From an uncultured Verrucomicrobiota bacterium (lineage in GTDB: Bacteria; Verrucomicrobiota; Verrucomicrobiia; Verrucomicrobiales; Verrucomicrobiaceae): 64,000 nucleotides of DNA. The position numbers and the translations under genes were made by a program. The stretch lies in assembly GCA_903838675.1 (NCBI GenBank), contig CAILZI010000121.1:23160-87159 (forward strand), read 5' to 3'. Shown here one piece after another: positions 1 to 8,887 of this stretch (within the stretch, counting starts at the first letter, position 1; every line of letters begins with the position of its first letter). The notes beneath the pieces were generated by a model. It searched no databases. It had not been told where the DNA came from and saw only the letters and a program-made list of their open reading frames with translations.

Positions 1-1894
1 CAGCCACCCTCTTTATCTTGGTCAGCAGCCGTGCGCTGCGTTCTGGCAATGCCTTCAAAAGCTCCCTGCCGAGTACGGGGTCTCCGTTAAGGGCGGAATC
101 ACGCCTGGATTGGAACGCTTTCCACTCATCAGCCAGACTCTCGCAGGCGAGCTGGCGCATCTGAGGATTCTGCTCCAATACAAAGAACGCAGCATCGACC
201 TGCACATCGTGACGGCTCGAAAAAGCCAGCTTGAATACATTGGTAAATGCCTCGTCTTGAACTCCAAGGATCTGGCCGACAAGAAGTACACGTCCTAGAA
301 AAACAGGTTTGCTGATGTCTCCGAATCTTTCGATCAAACGAGCTCTTTTTTCCTTGTCGGAAACACTCCTCCGAATTGCATCATACTTCAGCACCGCATT
401 ACGGAACCATTCCATGGCATGCCGTCGATTGACTCGTGCTGTCGCTGTGATGACGGCGTGCTCCAAAGCAGGGTCCAATGGAGCGACGAGCAAACGCTCC
501 AATTCTGCATTGGCGGTTTTGTCCACCTGCTTTGCCTCTGCAATTGCCTCGCATGCGCGAAGCTGGACTTGGGGATTGTCGGATTTAAGATTCACAATTT
601 GAGTCTTCAAATCGACAGAAGCTTGCGTCGGCGATTGCGCGAGTGCTTTGACTGAAGCCTTAGGTTTGATGCGATACACCGCGCCGAGGAGATCGGACTT
701 GGCCATGAGGCTGGCGGGGCAGCCGATGCGGAACCAGCCGCCGGTGTCGAGGAGGAGGAGGGAGCCGTCGCGGGGGTCTTCCATGACATCGGTGAGGTGG
801 ATGTCGGGATTGTGGAGGCGGAGGAATTCGTTTTCGACGGCCTTGTAGGTGCTGCCGCTGGGGGTGAGCTCCATGCGGACGAGGCGCTGCGTGTTGAAAT
901 GGGTGACCATGAACTGCTGTGTGGCCTGAGTGCGGACAGGAGTGTCCGCGCTCCCGTGGTCAGCGCTCCCGTAGTTTTTCCAGAAGCAGCAGCCGCTGAC
1001 GGCGACGTGGCCGAAATTGTACATGACGGGCATGGTTTCGAGGGTGCGCGGCAGATGGGCGATGGCTTTGAGCTGATCGCTGCGCTCATAGACGCCGCCG
1101 TAGAGCCAGTGGACGATCGTGTCGCCACGCGGCTGGGTGTAGTAGAGGTTCTGCACGCCGATGATGTCGCCATCGCGAGTGAAGTCGACTTCGACAGGAT
1201 TGTCACCACAGCCCAGTGAGTGCCAGGCGACGTCGGAGCCGTCGGGCTTGCAGCTCCAGATGCCGCACGCGAGAGATTCATCAACGAGGGTGCCGTCCTT
1301 TTGCACGACCTTGTGGCCTTTGCGACCGTGGCACCAGTAGAGGCGGCCATTGGGATGGAGGAAGGGACCGTGAACGTCGGCGGCGTTGCCGGTGTAGTCG
1401 AAGCCGCCGACGATCATCTCGCGCTGGTCGGCGACGCCGTCGTTGTCGGTGTCGGTGAGTTTCCAAATGCCGGGCGGTGAGCCGACGTAGAGGCTGCCGT
1501 TGAGCCAGCTGGCTCCTTGTGGGAAGGTCATCTTGTCGGCGAAGACGGTGCTCTTGTCGAAGCTGCCGTCGTGGTCCGTGTCTTCGAGCATGAGGACTCG
1601 ATTCGGGGGATTCGCTTCGAGCTGGGGCTTGTTCCAGTTCACGCCGACGGCATCGCCGACGAAGAGACGGCCCTTGTCATCGAGGCAGCCCATGATGGGA
1701 TGGGTGACGAGTGGTGAAGCGGCGGCGAGTTCGAGTGTGTAGCCTTCGGGCAGGTCGTGCTTCGGCAAAGGGAGCGATGATTTGCCGGTGATGACGACGG
1801 GGCGCTTGCCACTTTCGGGGATGGTGCTGCCTTTGTCCGGAGGGAGGTCTGCGGCGAAAACGGGGATGGCTAGGAGGAAAAGCAGCTGGCGCAT
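1..1894 (-). CDS. PVC-type membrane-bound dehydrogenase/HEAT protein, 3' end off the window
   Basis: The frame is open from the ATG at 1894 (complement) to the left edge, about 631 codons, so the C-terminus is missing. The N-terminus MRQLLFLLAIPVFA is a signal peptide. Residues about 40-410 look like the beta-propeller of the PVC-type glucose/sorbosone-like dehydrogenases, with Asp-rich turns such as DTDNDG. From about residue 420 the sequence becomes helical and HEAT-like. In this family the missing part usually ends in a heme-binding CxxCH domain, as in the gene at 35152-38673; that is inference here. An in-frame insertion near residues 315-325 derives from a palindromic element at 932-949. 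The HEAT part (bases 1 to about 650) is visibly richer in A and T than the propeller part. The substrate is unknown, probably a sugar or sugar alcohol in the periplasm. Confidence 0.85.
   Translation of the reverse strand, partial: MRQLLFLLAIPVFAADLPPDKGSTIPESGKRPVVITGKSSLPLPKHDLPEGYTLELAAASPLVTHPIMGCLDDKGRLFVGDAVGVNWNKPQLEANPPNRVLMLEDTDHDGSFDKSTVFADKMTFPQGASWLNGSLYVGSPPGIWKLTDTDNDGVADQREMIVGGFDYTGNAADVHGPFLHPNGRLYWCHGRKGHKVVQKDGTLVDESLACGIWSCKPDGSDVAWHSLGCGDNPVEVDFTRDGDIIGVQNLYYTQPRGDTIVHWLYGGVYERSDQLKAIAHLPRTLETMPVMYNFGHVAVSGCCFWKNYGSADHGSADTPVRTQATQQFMVTHFNTQRLVRMELTPSGSTYKAVENEFLRLHNPDIHLTDVMEDPRDGSLLLLDTGGWFRIGCPASLMAKSDLLGAVYRIKPKASVKALAQSPTQASVDLKTQIVNLKSDNPQVQLRACEAIAEAKQVDKTANAELERLLVAPLDPALEHAVITATARVNRRHAMEWFRNAVLKYDAIRRSVSDKEKRARLIERFGDISKPVFLGRVLLVGQILGVQDEAFTNVFKLAFSSRHDVQVDAAFFVLEQNPQMRQLACESLADEWKAFQSRRDSALNGDPVLGRELLKALPERSARLLTKIKRVA
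932..949. repeat. Short palindromic element inside the dehydrogenase frame
   Basis: GCGGACA and TGTCCGC form a perfect 7-bp inverted repeat around GGAG. The following GCGCTCC is repeated about 20 bases downstream. The 11-mer GTCCGCGCTCC (944-954) recurs at 43617-43627 in another palindrome, which points to a dispersed family of small repeats. Confidence 0.55.
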
Positions 1895-1982
1895 GAGGCA
1901 TGTACGCAGCGAAAGAGCGGCTTGTGTCGGGATGCTGCATAAGATGATTGACTCTTTTAAAGGGGCGCGGCAAAGCGAACCC

Positions 1983-2531
1983 ATGGAAAAAATCAATCCC
2001 TACGCGGCTCCGCAGTCCCAGGTGCTTCAGGCCACCACTCAGGATGAAATCATCCGCCGGGAGCACATCGACACCGAAGCTTCGATCAAGTCGGTGGGGC
2101 TTCTCTATTATCTCGCAGCACTGGCGCTGATCACCATCGGGGTTCTCTCACTGACCGACTTCCATTTCGGCGAAAGCATCTCCACACTGGTGCCAGGAGG
2201 ACTGCTGCTGCTAGCGGGCATCGGGGTGGGATTCGTCGCCCATGGCCTGAGGCGGCTGCGCAGCTGGGCACGCATTCCGACGATTATCCTCTCAAGCATC
2301 GCGGTGATCGTCGGGTTGATCAACACCTCCGGAGGTGTTCTCATCCACATCTACATCCTCGTTAAGATGATGGGAAAACAAGCACCGTTTGTGATGACGC
2401 AGGAGTATCAACGGATCATCGCAGCGACACCGCATGTGAAACGGAAAACCTCCGTCGTGATGGTCGTGCTCCTGGTGCTGCTGGTCATCATCCTGATCGG
2501 CATCATCGCGGCCATCAGCATGAAACGCTAG
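1983..2531 (+). CDS. NPYAAP-motif membrane protein of unknown function
   Basis: A 182-residue protein starting at MEKINPYAAPQSQ. The frame is open further upstream, but this start matches the start of a paralog at 30495-31049 (complement), which begins MGEELNPYAAPRSQ. Hydrophobic segments lie at about residues 40-60, 70-92, 98-122 and 160-180, so it should be an integral membrane protein with four helices. Near the C-terminus both paralogs carry EYQ followed by an Ile and a TP-x-x-K motif before the last helix. Short proteins with an N-terminal NPY-x-AP motif are common in planctomycetes and verrucomicrobia and have no known role. It is divergent from the dehydrogenase gene at 1-1894, with an 88-base gap and no clear ribosome binding site. 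Confidence 0.7.
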   Translation: MEKINPYAAPQSQVLQATTQDEIIRREHIDTEASIKSVGLLYYLAALALITIGVLSLTDFHFGESISTLVPGGLLLLAGIGVGFVAHGLRRLRSWARIPTIILSSIAVIVGLINTSGGVLIHIYILVKMMGKQAPFVMTQEYQRIIAATPHVKRKTSVVMVVLLVLLVIILIGIIAAISMKR

Positions 2532-2552
2532 GCAGGTTCGCTGCTGCGCGCG

Positions 2553-4067
2553 CTACAGCCGCCGCACTTCCTGCACCTCAAGGCCGGTGAGCTTCCATTC
2601 ATCTTTCACCGGCGTGAGGGTGATGCGGGCGTTGTAAATATTGACGCGGGGGTGGCTGTGGCCCCAGTGGCCGACTATGCCACGCGCCATCCAGTTGCAA
2701 TCGGCGATGAAGCCTGCGCCCTTGGGGTCAGGCTCCACCTTGTCCACGGTGGCGGAGAATTCGGCAATGGTGACACGGGTGCCTTCACGTCCGTCCAGTG
2801 TGAGAGCCTGGATGGTTTCGAGATACAGCTTGCGCAGCAGTTCGCCATCGACACTGCGCGCCAGCACGTCATACACGTCTGACTCGGCATGGTGATCAAA
2901 AGCGCGATAGACATTGCGCAGCAGCGGAGAGACGATCTTCTGCGCTTCAGCGACCTGGGTGACGGCGGGAGCTGAAGGCCCTAAATTAAGAGGCACCACC
3001 AGCAACTGGCTCATGAGCACCGCCCCGAGCAGCCAGACAACCACATAGGGCAGACTGCCACCTGGGAGCTTGTGATCTTTTAATTTGAGATAGATGTAGA
3101 ACAACAGACCAGTGACCACCCACAAGATGCCTCCCATCGGCAGGCGCCAGGGCTGCGGAAGTGGAATCTGCGGCACCGCCGCCAGCGGTGCCGGACGGGG
3201 CATGCGCCCTTGATTGCGCCAGCGGAAATTTTTGACCGGGGAGTAAATTTCCCCAGTCTCGCTCAAGGGCCCAAAAAAGACGCGCACCGGCAGCTTTGTC
3301 ATGCCTTTGATCCACCCCTTCCAGGTGACATTCAATTCATCCGGACCGGGAGGGGTGGCAAACTCCCACATGAATCCGACGAGAGCCTGGTTCAGGGGCA
3401 CTGCTTCCCCCTCCTTCAAAGGCAGCGTGTTTCCGGGCAGCCCCTTGATCACCGCCACAAGCGGCAATGGTACTGGCAGCGCCTGGTCCCCGGCGCTCAG
3501 GGCGCACCAACTGGAGGCACGAGACGCCATGGATTCGACTATTTGTTTTTGCTGGTCAGCTGCGAGTGATTCCGGCAGGGCGGCATCAGGTGCGAGCCAG
3601 GCAAGCACGGTGGCCGCATCAAACAGCACCTCAAAGCGCGTCTGGTACGGTTCAATGTAGAGATAGGCCTGCGCAATGGGTCCGGTGATGGTGAGCGTAT
3701 TGCTCGTGGGCAGTGGCGGCGGTGCGGCGACAGGTGGAGGCACGGGCGGCGAAGCAGCGGTTGGTGAAGCCACAGGTGGGGCGGCCATGGTCGGCAAAGC
3801 CACAGGTGGGGCAGCCATGGTCGGCAAAGACATAGGCGGAGCGGCCATGGTCGGCAAAGCCACAGGCGGCGAAACCGCAGTTGGGGCTGAGGGAGGCGGC
3901 ATCGCCGGAACTAAAGGTCCCAGCGAAGGCAGGGTCTGCAAGGGCTGGAGCGGACCGATCTTGATGGTGTCCTGCGCCAGCATTCCAGCGGGGGCAGCAG
4001 CCCCCAGAGCCAAGATGACCGCCAGGATGACACTGCACCAGAACGATGACAGGGAATGTTTTGGCAT
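2553..4067 (-). CDS. Membrane protein with Pro/Ala-rich repeat region, unknown function
   Basis: A 504-residue protein starting at MPKHSLSSFW; a start 27 codons upstream would run into the preceding gene. An N-terminal hydrophobic stretch (residues about 10-30) may be a signal peptide or anchor. Residues about 45-130 are rich in Pro, Ala, Met and Thr, with three copies of a ten-residue unit (PTMAAPP plus three residues). A globular domain of about 180 residues follows, then two hydrophobic segments (about 325-345 and 355-378), then a C-terminal domain of about 120 residues that resembles a small transport-factor-like fold. No family was recognised. It lies 25 bases downstream of the Gfo/Idh/MocA gene on the same strand and may be cotranscribed with it. 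Confidence 0.7.
   Translation of the reverse strand: MPKHSLSSFWCSVILAVILALGAAAPAGMLAQDTIKIGPLQPLQTLPSLGPLVPAMPPPSAPTAVSPPVALPTMAAPPMSLPTMAAPPVALPTMAAPPVASPTAASPPVPPPVAAPPPLPTSNTLTITGPIAQAYLYIEPYQTRFEVLFDAATVLAWLAPDAALPESLAADQQKQIVESMASRASSWCALSAGDQALPVPLPLVAVIKGLPGNTLPLKEGEAVPLNQALVGFMWEFATPPGPDELNVTWKGWIKGMTKLPVRVFFGPLSETGEIYSPVKNFRWRNQGRMPRPAPLAAVPQIPLPQPWRLPMGGILWVVTGLLFYIYLKLKDHKLPGGSLPYVVVWLLGAVLMSQLLVVPLNLGPSAPAVTQVAEAQKIVSPLLRNVYRAFDHHAESDVYDVLARSVDGELLRKLYLETIQALTLDGREGTRVTIAEFSATVDKVEPDPKGAGFIADCNWMARGIVGHWGHSHPRVNIYNARITLTPVKDEWKLTGLEVQEVRRL
3769..3874. repeat. 30-bp tandem repeat, 3.5 copies, in coding sequence
   Basis: Three consecutive 30-bp units (3769-3798, 3799-3828, 3829-3858) and a partial fourth share the core GCCATGGTCGGCAAA. 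They encode a ten-residue Pro/Ala/Met/Thr unit in the gene on the complement. Unit length is a multiple of three, so copy-number change would keep the frame. Confidence 0.85.
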
Positions 4068-4092
4068 GCGATGGTGTGGGAAGTCGCTTGGA

Positions 4093-5517
4093 TCAAAGCA
4101 CCCATGGCTTGCGCCATTCCTTGGCGAGCAATCCGGAGGCGGCGGCATTGTCGGCGATGGTCTCCGACTTCGGATCCCACTTCAAGCCGGTACTGCCAGT
4201 GCGCAGGGCAATGTTTGCAAGATGTGCGATGGTGATGCTGCGGTGCGAGACCTCTATGGGGGTCGCGGTCGGTTTGCCGTCGTAGATGCAGGAGAGAAAG
4301 TTGTCCGTGTGGTCCTTGCTTTCGTAGAGATGGATTTCTTCCGGGCGGGTCTTCTCGCGCAGGATTTCGGGGCTGCTGGCGGTGATCTTGCCACGGTTGA
4401 CGTAGATCCATTTGCCTTCATCGCCTTCAAACAAGACGCCCACGTGGTCGAAAGGCTTCTTGGCGTTAGGTGTGGCCAGCGCGGCCTCCACTTCAGGCAT
4501 GATCTTGTGGGTCGGACTGGCCACCTGCATGATGAGGCCGTTCTCGTAGACGCATTCAAAGGCAAACTCGGAGGCCGTATTGTAAAGCGCCGTCTTGTCC
4601 ATGGTGCCGGAAACGTTGCGAAGTTCGACGGGGCCGCTGAGCTGCGTGCCCATGCCCCACTGGGCGATGTCGATGTGATGCGCGCCGAAGTCCGTGATCA
4701 TGCCTCCGGAGAAATTGAAATTGTGACGCCAGTTGAGCGGCAGCAAGGCAGGGCGGTAGTCCATGTGTTCGGCAGGGCCGAGCCACATCTCGTAATCGAA
4801 ATCGGGGGGCAGCGGTGCCGGGTTGATCTGGTCCGCCATGCCATTCCAGTTGGAGTGACCGCCAGGCAGACCGACGCGCACGCGCTTGAGTTTGCCGATG
4901 CGGCCATTCTGGGTCATCTCGCAGGCGAGGCGAAAGTATTGGTCACTGCGCTGCTGGCTGCCGGTCTGCCAGGTGACGCCCGCCTTGGCCACTTCATCGC
5001 TCATGCGGCGGCCTTCGGCGACGGTGAGTGCCAGCGGTTTCTGACCGTAGATGTGCTTGCCTTTGCGTGCGGCATAAATGGCCAGGTAGGCATGCCAGTG
5101 GTCGGGAGTGGAAACCTGCACGGCATCGAGGTCTTCCTTCTCCATCATCTCACGAAAATCTGCATAGGAGGCGCAGGTCTTCACCGGTTTGTTGGCCGAC
5201 TGTGAGTAGTGGGCATCAATGATCTTCTTTCCAGCTTCACGGCCGCCGGTCTTTTTGCCATCGTAGCCGTAGTGGCCGTATTCCTTCATCGGATCTGCAA
5301 CGGCAATGACCTGGCATTTGTCGTTGTTGAGGAAGGAGGGCGTCCAGTCACCTGCAATCGTTCCCCAGCCGATGGCACCGACGGTGATGCGCTCAGAAGG
5401 TGCGGGGCGCCCCCCTTTGCCCAGAGCCGTGGCGGGAATGATGGTGGGGAAACCGAGAGCTGTGGCGCTTACGGTCAGGAAATGACGACGAGTGACGGCA
5501 GGAGTATCTTTAGCCAT
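4093..5517 (-). CDS. Gfo/Idh/MocA-family oxidoreductase, Tat-exported
   Basis: A 474-residue protein. The start has a twin-arginine signal (RRHFLTVSATALGFPTI), so it is probably folded with its NAD(P) cofactor and exported by Tat. The Rossmann fold begins at about residue 45 with VGAIGWGTIAG. The STPDHWHA stretch and YGQKPLALT follow; the usual catalytic-domain EKP is QKP here. The C-terminal domain has DFGAHHIDIAQWGMG, the active-site His region of the family. These enzymes oxidise or epimerise sugars and sugar alcohols; the substrate cannot be told. Planctomycete-verrucomicrobial genomes hold many such Tat-exported copies. Confidence 0.92.
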   Translation of the reverse strand: MAKDTPAVTRRHFLTVSATALGFPTIIPATALGKGGRPAPSERITVGAIGWGTIAGDWTPSFLNNDKCQVIAVADPMKEYGHYGYDGKKTGGREAGKKIIDAHYSQSANKPVKTCASYADFREMMEKEDLDAVQVSTPDHWHAYLAIYAARKGKHIYGQKPLALTVAEGRRMSDEVAKAGVTWQTGSQQRSDQYFRLACEMTQNGRIGKLKRVRVGLPGGHSNWNGMADQINPAPLPPDFDYEMWLGPAEHMDYRPALLPLNWRHNFNFSGGMITDFGAHHIDIAQWGMGTQLSGPVELRNVSGTMDKTALYNTASEFAFECVYENGLIMQVASPTHKIMPEVEAALATPNAKKPFDHVGVLFEGDEGKWIYVNRGKITASSPEILREKTRPEEIHLYESKDHTDNFLSCIYDGKPTATPIEVSHRSITIAHLANIALRTGSTGLKWDPKSETIADNAAASGLLAKEWRKPWVL

Positions 5518-5622
5518 GTGATCAGCTTAGCGGATGCTCCGGCCTAGGCCAGAAAAGAAATTGAAGAACTCAGGCGCACGCAAATGTGGACATTCCATGT
5601 CTGTTTGTTGCATGATAAAAGG

Positions 5623-6594
5623 ATGAAAGACTCGAAGGCAATGGTGCAACGCTTCCTGCCCCTACTGATTGCGGTGCTGCTGCTTGCGGCCTCTTTTTTC
5701 CCGTATCAGGAGAAAAAAAGCCGTCTGCGCATCGTGCCAGGAGTGTGGCCTGCGGCCGAGTCTCTGCTGGTGGCGAGCGACCTTCAAGTGCTGCCGCTCG
5801 ACAGCTTTCAACTCATCGAGATTCCCTGGTCATCAGCCGTGATCCGGGCATTTGGCAGCGGCGCAGCCGACGTGGCCGTAGTGACCCTGGAAAGCATACT
5901 GCGCATGCAGGAGGCAGGACAGAAACTGAAGGTGCTCATGGTGCTATGCCAATCCGCAGGAGCCGATGCAATTCTAGCACCCACAAAAATTCTGCGACTT
6001 CAGGACCTCAAAGGGAAACGAGTGGGGATTGAGCGCAGCTCAAGCTCCTATTTGCTGGCCTGTGCACTGGAAAGCGCCGGCATGACCATGGCAGATATTG
6101 AGACCGTGCCCATGTTTCAATCTGAAATGGAACCAGCCCTGCAAGGGGGCCAGATAGAGGCCGTGGTGGCGATGGAACCCTGGCTGACCATTCTGTCACG
6201 CAATGGTACACACTGCCTCTATGACTCCAGCCAGCTCAAAGTGCCGATCATGTCTCTTTTGGTGGCCTCCGATCGCGCCTGCACCTCTTCCCGCGAGGAA
6301 CTTGCGGCTCTGCTTCAGGTTCAGGCAGGCATGGCAAAAACCCTATGGGCCGGCAAATCTTTCCCGGGAATGGATGCAGTTTTGCGACGTGAAAATCTGA
6401 CCGCTGAGGAGCTGCAGGCCTGCCTCGGACGGCTTCACCCGCTGAACAATTCTGAAAATAAGGAAATGCTGAAACAACTTCCGCAACTGGCGCTGCAAAT
6501 GGAGGAGCTGATGATCCGCGCAGGCCTCCTCAAGACCAGGCCGACAACCAGCGAATGGATCGACGCCAGCATCGCCAAGGAGGCTTTTAAGTGA
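5623..6594 (+). CDS. NMT1/THI5-like substrate-binding protein, membrane-anchored
   Basis: A 323-residue protein from the ATG at 5623 (AAAGG just upstream); ATG 5641 is an alternative. Residues about 9-25 form a hydrophobic N-terminal segment that could be a signal peptide or an uncleaved anchor. The rest matches type-2 periplasmic binding proteins of the NMT1/SsuA/TauA kind, with the LQDLKGKRVGI strand and a central AVVAMEPW motif. No permease or ATPase gene is nearby. Its stop overlaps the GTG start of the histidine kinase gene by four bases, so the two are translationally coupled. The likely role is to present a small ligand to the sensor kinase rather than to a transporter; this is inference from context. 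Confidence 0.85.
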   Translation: MKDSKAMVQRFLPLLIAVLLLAASFFPYQEKKSRLRIVPGVWPAAESLLVASDLQVLPLDSFQLIEIPWSSAVIRAFGSGAADVAVVTLESILRMQEAGQKLKVLMVLCQSAGADAILAPTKILRLQDLKGKRVGIERSSSSYLLACALESAGMTMADIETVPMFQSEMEPALQGGQIEAVVAMEPWLTILSRNGTHCLYDSSQLKVPIMSLLVASDRACTSSREELAALLQVQAGMAKTLWAGKSFPGMDAVLRRENLTAEELQACLGRLHPLNNSENKEMLKQLPQLALQMEELMIRAGLLKTRPTTSEWIDASIAKEAFK

Positions 6595-7973
6595 ACTTCT
6601 TTCAATCCATTCAAAGCCGCATCACACTGACTCTGCTGATTTTTGGCATGCTGATGATCTTGCTAAACAACTGGAGAAACCAACAGTGGCTGAAGGACCG
6701 CCGGCTGGCACGACTGGAACTGGAGGCCAATGAAACTGGCAGCCGTCTGGCCGGACTGCTGCAGCATCTTTCCCGCAAGCAGCTGCAACGTGCCGCAGAA
6801 CTCGAGATGGCCTATGTATCTCTTTCTCAAGATGTGGAACTTGGGCTGGTATGCAACAAGGAGGGCATCGTCAGCTGCGCCACGCAGATGCAATGGCAGC
6901 AGATGGACGTCCTGAAAACACCTCTGGCCGACGAATGGCGGCAACACGCTGACGTGCTTGAGACCATGGAGCCTGCACTGCATTGGAATGAGGAAAAGAC
7001 CCGCCTGGTGGTGATGGTTCCTTTCTTTGAAACCTATGAGTCCACCAGCCGGGCGGCGGTGATGATCCGCTACGATGCCACGCTGGCGCTTGTTCAGGTG
7101 CGTGAGGACGCCTGGCAGGAATCTCTAAGGCAGGCCGGGGTGCTGCTGGCCTCGTGCCTGCTGCTATGGTTTGCCCTGGATGAACTGATTACCCGCAGGG
7201 TGCGCAGGGTGGTGGAAATCCTGCGTACCGCGAGCTCCAAGAACGGACTTCCTCTGACCTTGAAGGGCAATGACGAACTTTCCATGATATCCAAAGAATT
7301 TGCGGGTGCGGTGACCAAGCTAAGAACAGCTGAAAACATGGTGCTGGAAGCCGCGGAACAGGAACGCAGGAAGATTGGCAGAGATTTGCATGATGATCTC
7401 TGTCAAAGACTCTCGGCGACTAAAATGAAGGCCGAGGTCGTGCAGAGAATGATCCATGAGATAGACGGCAAGATCGCCAGTCTTGCGGGGCAGGTGGCGG
7501 AAGAGCTGTCGGAATCGACGGTTATCGCACGAGGCATGGCCTGGGGGCTTGCTCCTGTAGGCATTGAAAATCATGGATTAAAAGATGCGCTGGAGAACGT
7601 GCTGCGGTTTGCGGAAAAATCATACCAAGTCCGGTGTTCCCTGGACTATTCTGATGTGAGCACCAGCCTGACCGGCAGCGCCCAGGAGCTGCTGTTCCGC
7701 ATCGCGCAAGAACTGGTGGTCAATGCGTGCAAGCATTCCAAGCCGGGTGTTTTGAACATCACTGTTAGGATAGAAGACGAGAACGTTGAATTAAGCGTCA
7801 TCCATGACGGTTCTGCATTCTCCGAACCCGAAGTTGCCAGCAGCCTCGTCATGGGGCTGCATCTCATGGGCCAAAGGCTGCGCACACTTTCCGCCACCCT
7901 TGAAAGAACCATTGAAAAAGGGGCGCGGGACTTCCAAATTGCCATTGTGCGGATTCCGTTAAAGAATGCCTGA
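6591..7973 (+). CDS. NarL-type sensor histidine kinase
   Basis: A 460-residue protein starting with GTG at 6591, preceded by a strong Shine-Dalgarno sequence AAGGAGG at 6577-6583. Transmembrane segments lie at about residues 11-27 and 181-196 and flank a periplasmic domain of about 150 residues. A HAMP-like linker leads to a HisKA_3 dimerisation domain with RDLHDDLCQ (phospho-accepting His at about 267) and a C-terminal HATPase with QELVVNACKH as the N box. It is the middle gene of a three-gene operon with the binding protein and the response regulator. The periplasmic domain is not a recognised PAS or Cache fold by eye. Confidence 0.93.
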   Translation: MNFFQSIQSRITLTLLIFGMLMILLNNWRNQQWLKDRRLARLELEANETGSRLAGLLQHLSRKQLQRAAELEMAYVSLSQDVELGLVCNKEGIVSCATQMQWQQMDVLKTPLADEWRQHADVLETMEPALHWNEEKTRLVVMVPFFETYESTSRAAVMIRYDATLALVQVREDAWQESLRQAGVLLASCLLLWFALDELITRRVRRVVEILRTASSKNGLPLTLKGNDELSMISKEFAGAVTKLRTAENMVLEAAEQERRKIGRDLHDDLCQRLSATKMKAEVVQRMIHEIDGKIASLAGQVAEELSESTVIARGMAWGLAPVGIENHGLKDALENVLRFAEKSYQVRCSLDYSDVSTSLTGSAQELLFRIAQELVVNACKHSKPGVLNITVRIEDENVELSVIHDGSAFSEPEVASSLVMGLHLMGQRLRTLSATLERTIEKGARDFQIAIVRIPLKNA

Positions 7974-7987
7974 AGTACTGCAAGCCC

Positions 7988-8686
7988 ATGAACCCCCAGC
8001 ACCTTGCGCCAATGATTCAAAAATCTCCTCCAGAAATCACCCGCATTGCCATCGTGGATGACCACACCATGATGCGTGAAGGGTGGCGGCTCTTCATCGA
8101 GAACACTTCCGATCTGGCCTTTGCCTGGATGGCCGGAGATGCAGCCGAAGCCATGCGCAAAGTGAACGAAGACACACCGGATGTCCTGGTGGTGGACATT
8201 TCACTGCCGGATCGCTCGGGGCTCGAACTGATCAAGGATCTTCGACTGCTGCGCCCGAAGCTCCCCATGGTGGCCATATCCATGCATGACGAAAAGCTCT
8301 ATGCACAACGCGCCCTGAAAGCGGGCGCCCGGGGTTATGTCATGAAAAGCGCCCCGCAGAAGGAGCTGGAGCAAGCGCTTCACCGTGTGGCAGCCGGAGG
8401 CATCGCCATCAGCGAAGAGATGTCCGTGGAAATCCTGAGGGCCTATTCCTCCGGCAATGCCTCCGAACCCAAGGATTCAATTTCAGAGCTGAGTGATCGT
8501 GAGTTTGAAGTGTTCGCCCTCATCGGACAGGGAAAAACCACCGGCCAGATTGCGGAGGCGCTGCGGATCAGCACGAAGACCGTGGATGTTCACAAAATGA
8601 ACATCCGCACCAAACTGGCGCTGAATGAGGCTGGTGAGCTGGCTTATTTCGCCATTCGCTGGGAGGAAGGACAGAAGACATCCTGA
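7988..8686 (+). CDS. NarL/FixJ-family response regulator
   Basis: A 232-residue protein. The receiver domain has the acidic pair in VDDH, the phospho-acceptor Asp in LVVDISLPD (residue 70 from this start) and a conserved Lys in YVMKSAP. A C-terminal LuxR-type helix-turn-helix begins at LSDREFEVFALIGQG, with the recognition helix around ISTKTVDVHKMN. ATG 8012 is an alternative start. It follows the kinase gene by 14 bases and is its cognate partner. It probably regulates genes linked to the ligand bound by the first gene of the operon. Confidence 0.93.
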   Translation: MNPQHLAPMIQKSPPEITRIAIVDDHTMMREGWRLFIENTSDLAFAWMAGDAAEAMRKVNEDTPDVLVVDISLPDRSGLELIKDLRLLRPKLPMVAISMHDEKLYAQRALKAGARGYVMKSAPQKELEQALHRVAAGGIAISEEMSVEILRAYSSGNASEPKDSISELSDREFEVFALIGQGKTTGQIAEALRISTKTVDVHKMNIRTKLALNEAGELAYFAIRWEEGQKTS

Positions 8687-8887
8687 GTGCAGGCCTGTGT
8701 GTTTTTACGGGGTTCTCATGCCGAATGCTGAAGGGGAAGCCTGAAGCTGCGCTGCCAGAAGCACTGACGTGAATAGTCGTGCCACAGCCGCCCAGGACGA
8801 ATGAGCCATTAAAATTGAGCTCAAACTGCCAGCCCACTGGTCGCATCACCAGTTGCGAGTTCGCCCCCCCTCAACACCTTCACTGAT

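Noticed and set aside
607..1350. A 247-codon Ser/Ala/Thr-rich ORF on the complement
   Set aside because: Low-complexity shadow in another frame of the dehydrogenase gene.
3676..5205. A 509-codon ORF on the plus strand
   Set aside because: Antisense to two well-supported genes; translation has no domain.
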